Below are positions 63,026-64,000 of a stretch of 64,000 nt of DNA, one piece after another. A model generated the notes under the pieces. It was not told the DNA's origin. It ran no database searches and saw nothing but the letters and a program-made list of their open reading frames with translations. Every line of letters starts with the position of its first letter. The stretch's first letter is position 1. Position numbers and translations under genes: made by a program. The stretch comes from UBA4720 sp038227135 (GTDB lineage: Bacteria; Gemmatimonadota; Gemmatimonadetes; Gemmatimonadales; Gemmatimonadaceae): assembly GCA_038227135.1 (NCBI GenBank), contig JBBRQC010000009.1, positions 1-64,000 of the forward strand, written 5' to 3'.

Positions 63026-64000
63026 ATGAAGAATCTCAGGATCGCTGCGCCATATTACAAACCGTACTGGATTCCCTTCACAGTCGGGCTGCTGATCGTT
63101 GTCGCTTCATCGGCAATTGCCAGCGTCATACCCTGGTTATTGCGACGAGCCGTCGACGCCATCGGAGCTGGCGCCCCAATAGGGACGATCTGGAGGCTGA
63201 GTGGTCTCATAGTGCTCGCCGCGATCGTCGGTGGCGCCTTCAGGTATGGCATGCGCGAGCTGATCAATGGGGTCAGCCGCTGGATCGAGTACGACCTGCG
63301 AAACGATCTCTTCATGCATCTGGAGACGCTCGACTCCGCGTACTTTGCACAGACGCGGACCGGCGACATCATGGCGCGCCTGACAAATGACCTCAGCGCG
63401 GTGCGGATGGCGGTAGGCCCCGCAGTGATGTACCTAGCGAATACGATCACCGGAGCGCTGTTCGCGCTGGTGTTCATGCTGCGCATCGACGTCAGACTCA
63501 CGCTCCTCGCACTCGTCCCCCTGCTCGTGCTCCCGGTGCTGACACTGCGGATGGGCAAGGCGATTCATGATCGCTTCGAGGCGGTCCAGGAGCACTTCTC
63601 GACGCTGACGACGCGGGCACAGGAAAATCTGAGTGGAGCGAGGATCGTTCGCGCATACCGGCAGGAAGCGGCGGAGATCGCCCGCTTCGGCGCGATCAAT
63701 GAGCAGTACCTTGCGCTGAACATGTCGCTGGTGCGCTTGTGGGGAACCCTGAATCCGCTGTTTGCCTTTTTCGGGGGACTGGGCGCTGTGATTGTACTCG
63801 GCGCAGGCGGTGCGCTCGCGATCAGAGGCACCATCTCCGTCGGCTCGTTCGTCGCTTTCGGCATGTACCTCACCATGCTTACATGGCCGATGATCGCGCT
63901 CGGCTGGGTAGTGAATCTATTCCAGCGGGGTGATGCGTCGATGGGGCGGCTCGCCGAGATACTGGACGTGCGTCCAGCGATCTTCGGGGAGGAGCCCGCC
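63026..64000 (+). CDS. ABC exporter half-transporter, N-terminal membrane part (runs off the edge)
   Basis: 325 codons to the window end without a stop. Membrane domain of a type I ABC exporter (MsbA/MdlB-like): KPYWIPFTVGLLIVVASSAI (helix 1), LIVLAAIVGGAFRYGMRELI, LRNDLFMHLETLDSAYFAQTRTGDIMARLTNDLSAVR (coupling-helix region), two adjacent helices (AVMYLANTITGALFALVFML and TLLALVPLLVLPVL), RAQENLSGARIVRAYRQE and FFGGLGAVIVLGAGG. The ATPase domain lies beyond the window. Substrate cannot be inferred. A 17-residue-per-turn repeat or second half-transporter would also be outside. Confidence 0.93.
   Translation, partial: MKNLRIAAPYYKPYWIPFTVGLLIVVASSAIASVIPWLLRRAVDAIGAGAPIGTIWRLSGLIVLAAIVGGAFRYGMRELINGVSRWIEYDLRNDLFMHLETLDSAYFAQTRTGDIMARLTNDLSAVRMAVGPAVMYLANTITGALFALVFMLRIDVRLTLLALVPLLVLPVLTLRMGKAIHDRFEAVQEHFSTLTTRAQENLSGARIVRAYRQEAAEIARFGAINEQYLALNMSLVRLWGTLNPLFAFFGGLGAVIVLGAGGALAIRGTISVGSFVAFGMYLTMLTWPMIALGWVVNLFQRGDASMGRLAEILDVRPAIFGEEPA

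Overview
The window is GC-rich, gene-dense bacterial chromosome with no rRNA, tRNA, CRISPR array, prophage or transposase. Gene content points to a Gram-negative bacterium (TolC, OmpA and AmpG homologues, several lipoproteins and barrel proteins). The mix of MglA/MglB, a B12-dependent ribonucleotide reductase, a bacillithiol deacetylase, many FtsX/MacB permeases and promoter-like TAnnTTTS boxes suggests the phylum Gemmatimonadota or a relative in the FCB group. That placement is an inference from gene content; no 16S is present.

Layout. 1-3.3 kb: the 5' end of a ComM/YifB-type gene, an ice-binding-like lipoprotein and an OmpA-family protein with a duplicated barrel, all on the minus strand. 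3.7-8.8 kb: a very large NtrY-like histidine kinase coupled by GTGA to a tandem pseudokinase-kinase, minus strand. 8.8-26.3 kb, plus strand: a creatininase-family protein; an efflux operon (TolC, MacA-like adaptor, one MacB-like ATPase, four permeases in A-B-A-B order); bshB1-kynA; cysteine desulfurase-mnmA; and three secreted or lipoprotein hydrolases (M28 peptidase, GH20, DUF1080).

26.5-34.3 kb, minus strand: a housekeeping run ffs(SRP RNA)-dnaX-ebfC-recR-small membrane protein-mglB-mglA-pgsA-cinA-grpE-dnaJ, mostly with overlapping or very short junctions. Just upstream of ffs lies an unexplained imperfect palindrome of about 200 bp. 34.6-44.3 kb, minus strand: tal-pyk-PhnP-like hydrolase-pgi-fba, followed without a break by an orphan histidine-kinase dimerisation-type protein and an NtrC-family regulator, then ytxH-, yihY- and small-lipoprotein genes. 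This looks like central carbon metabolism wired to a two-component output.

44.4-64 kb: DUF2911 and small charged proteins, DUF2721, nrdJ, a giant peptidase-propeller-barrel protein coupled to a cell-wall amidase, a PP2C phosphatase, a complete muropeptide-recycling operon (murQ-anmK-nagZ-ampG), an outer-membrane protein plus gamma-glutamyltransferase pair, a glycine-zipper lipoprotein and the 5' half of an ABC exporter gene.

Translational coupling through ATGA, GTGA, TTGA and even CTGA overlaps is a recurrent feature. Many start codons were therefore moved downstream of the longest open frame. The candidates most worth follow-up are the four-permease MacB array, the glycolysis-linked DHp/NtrC pair, the kinase-pseudokinase cascade and the giant palindrome beside the SRP RNA.
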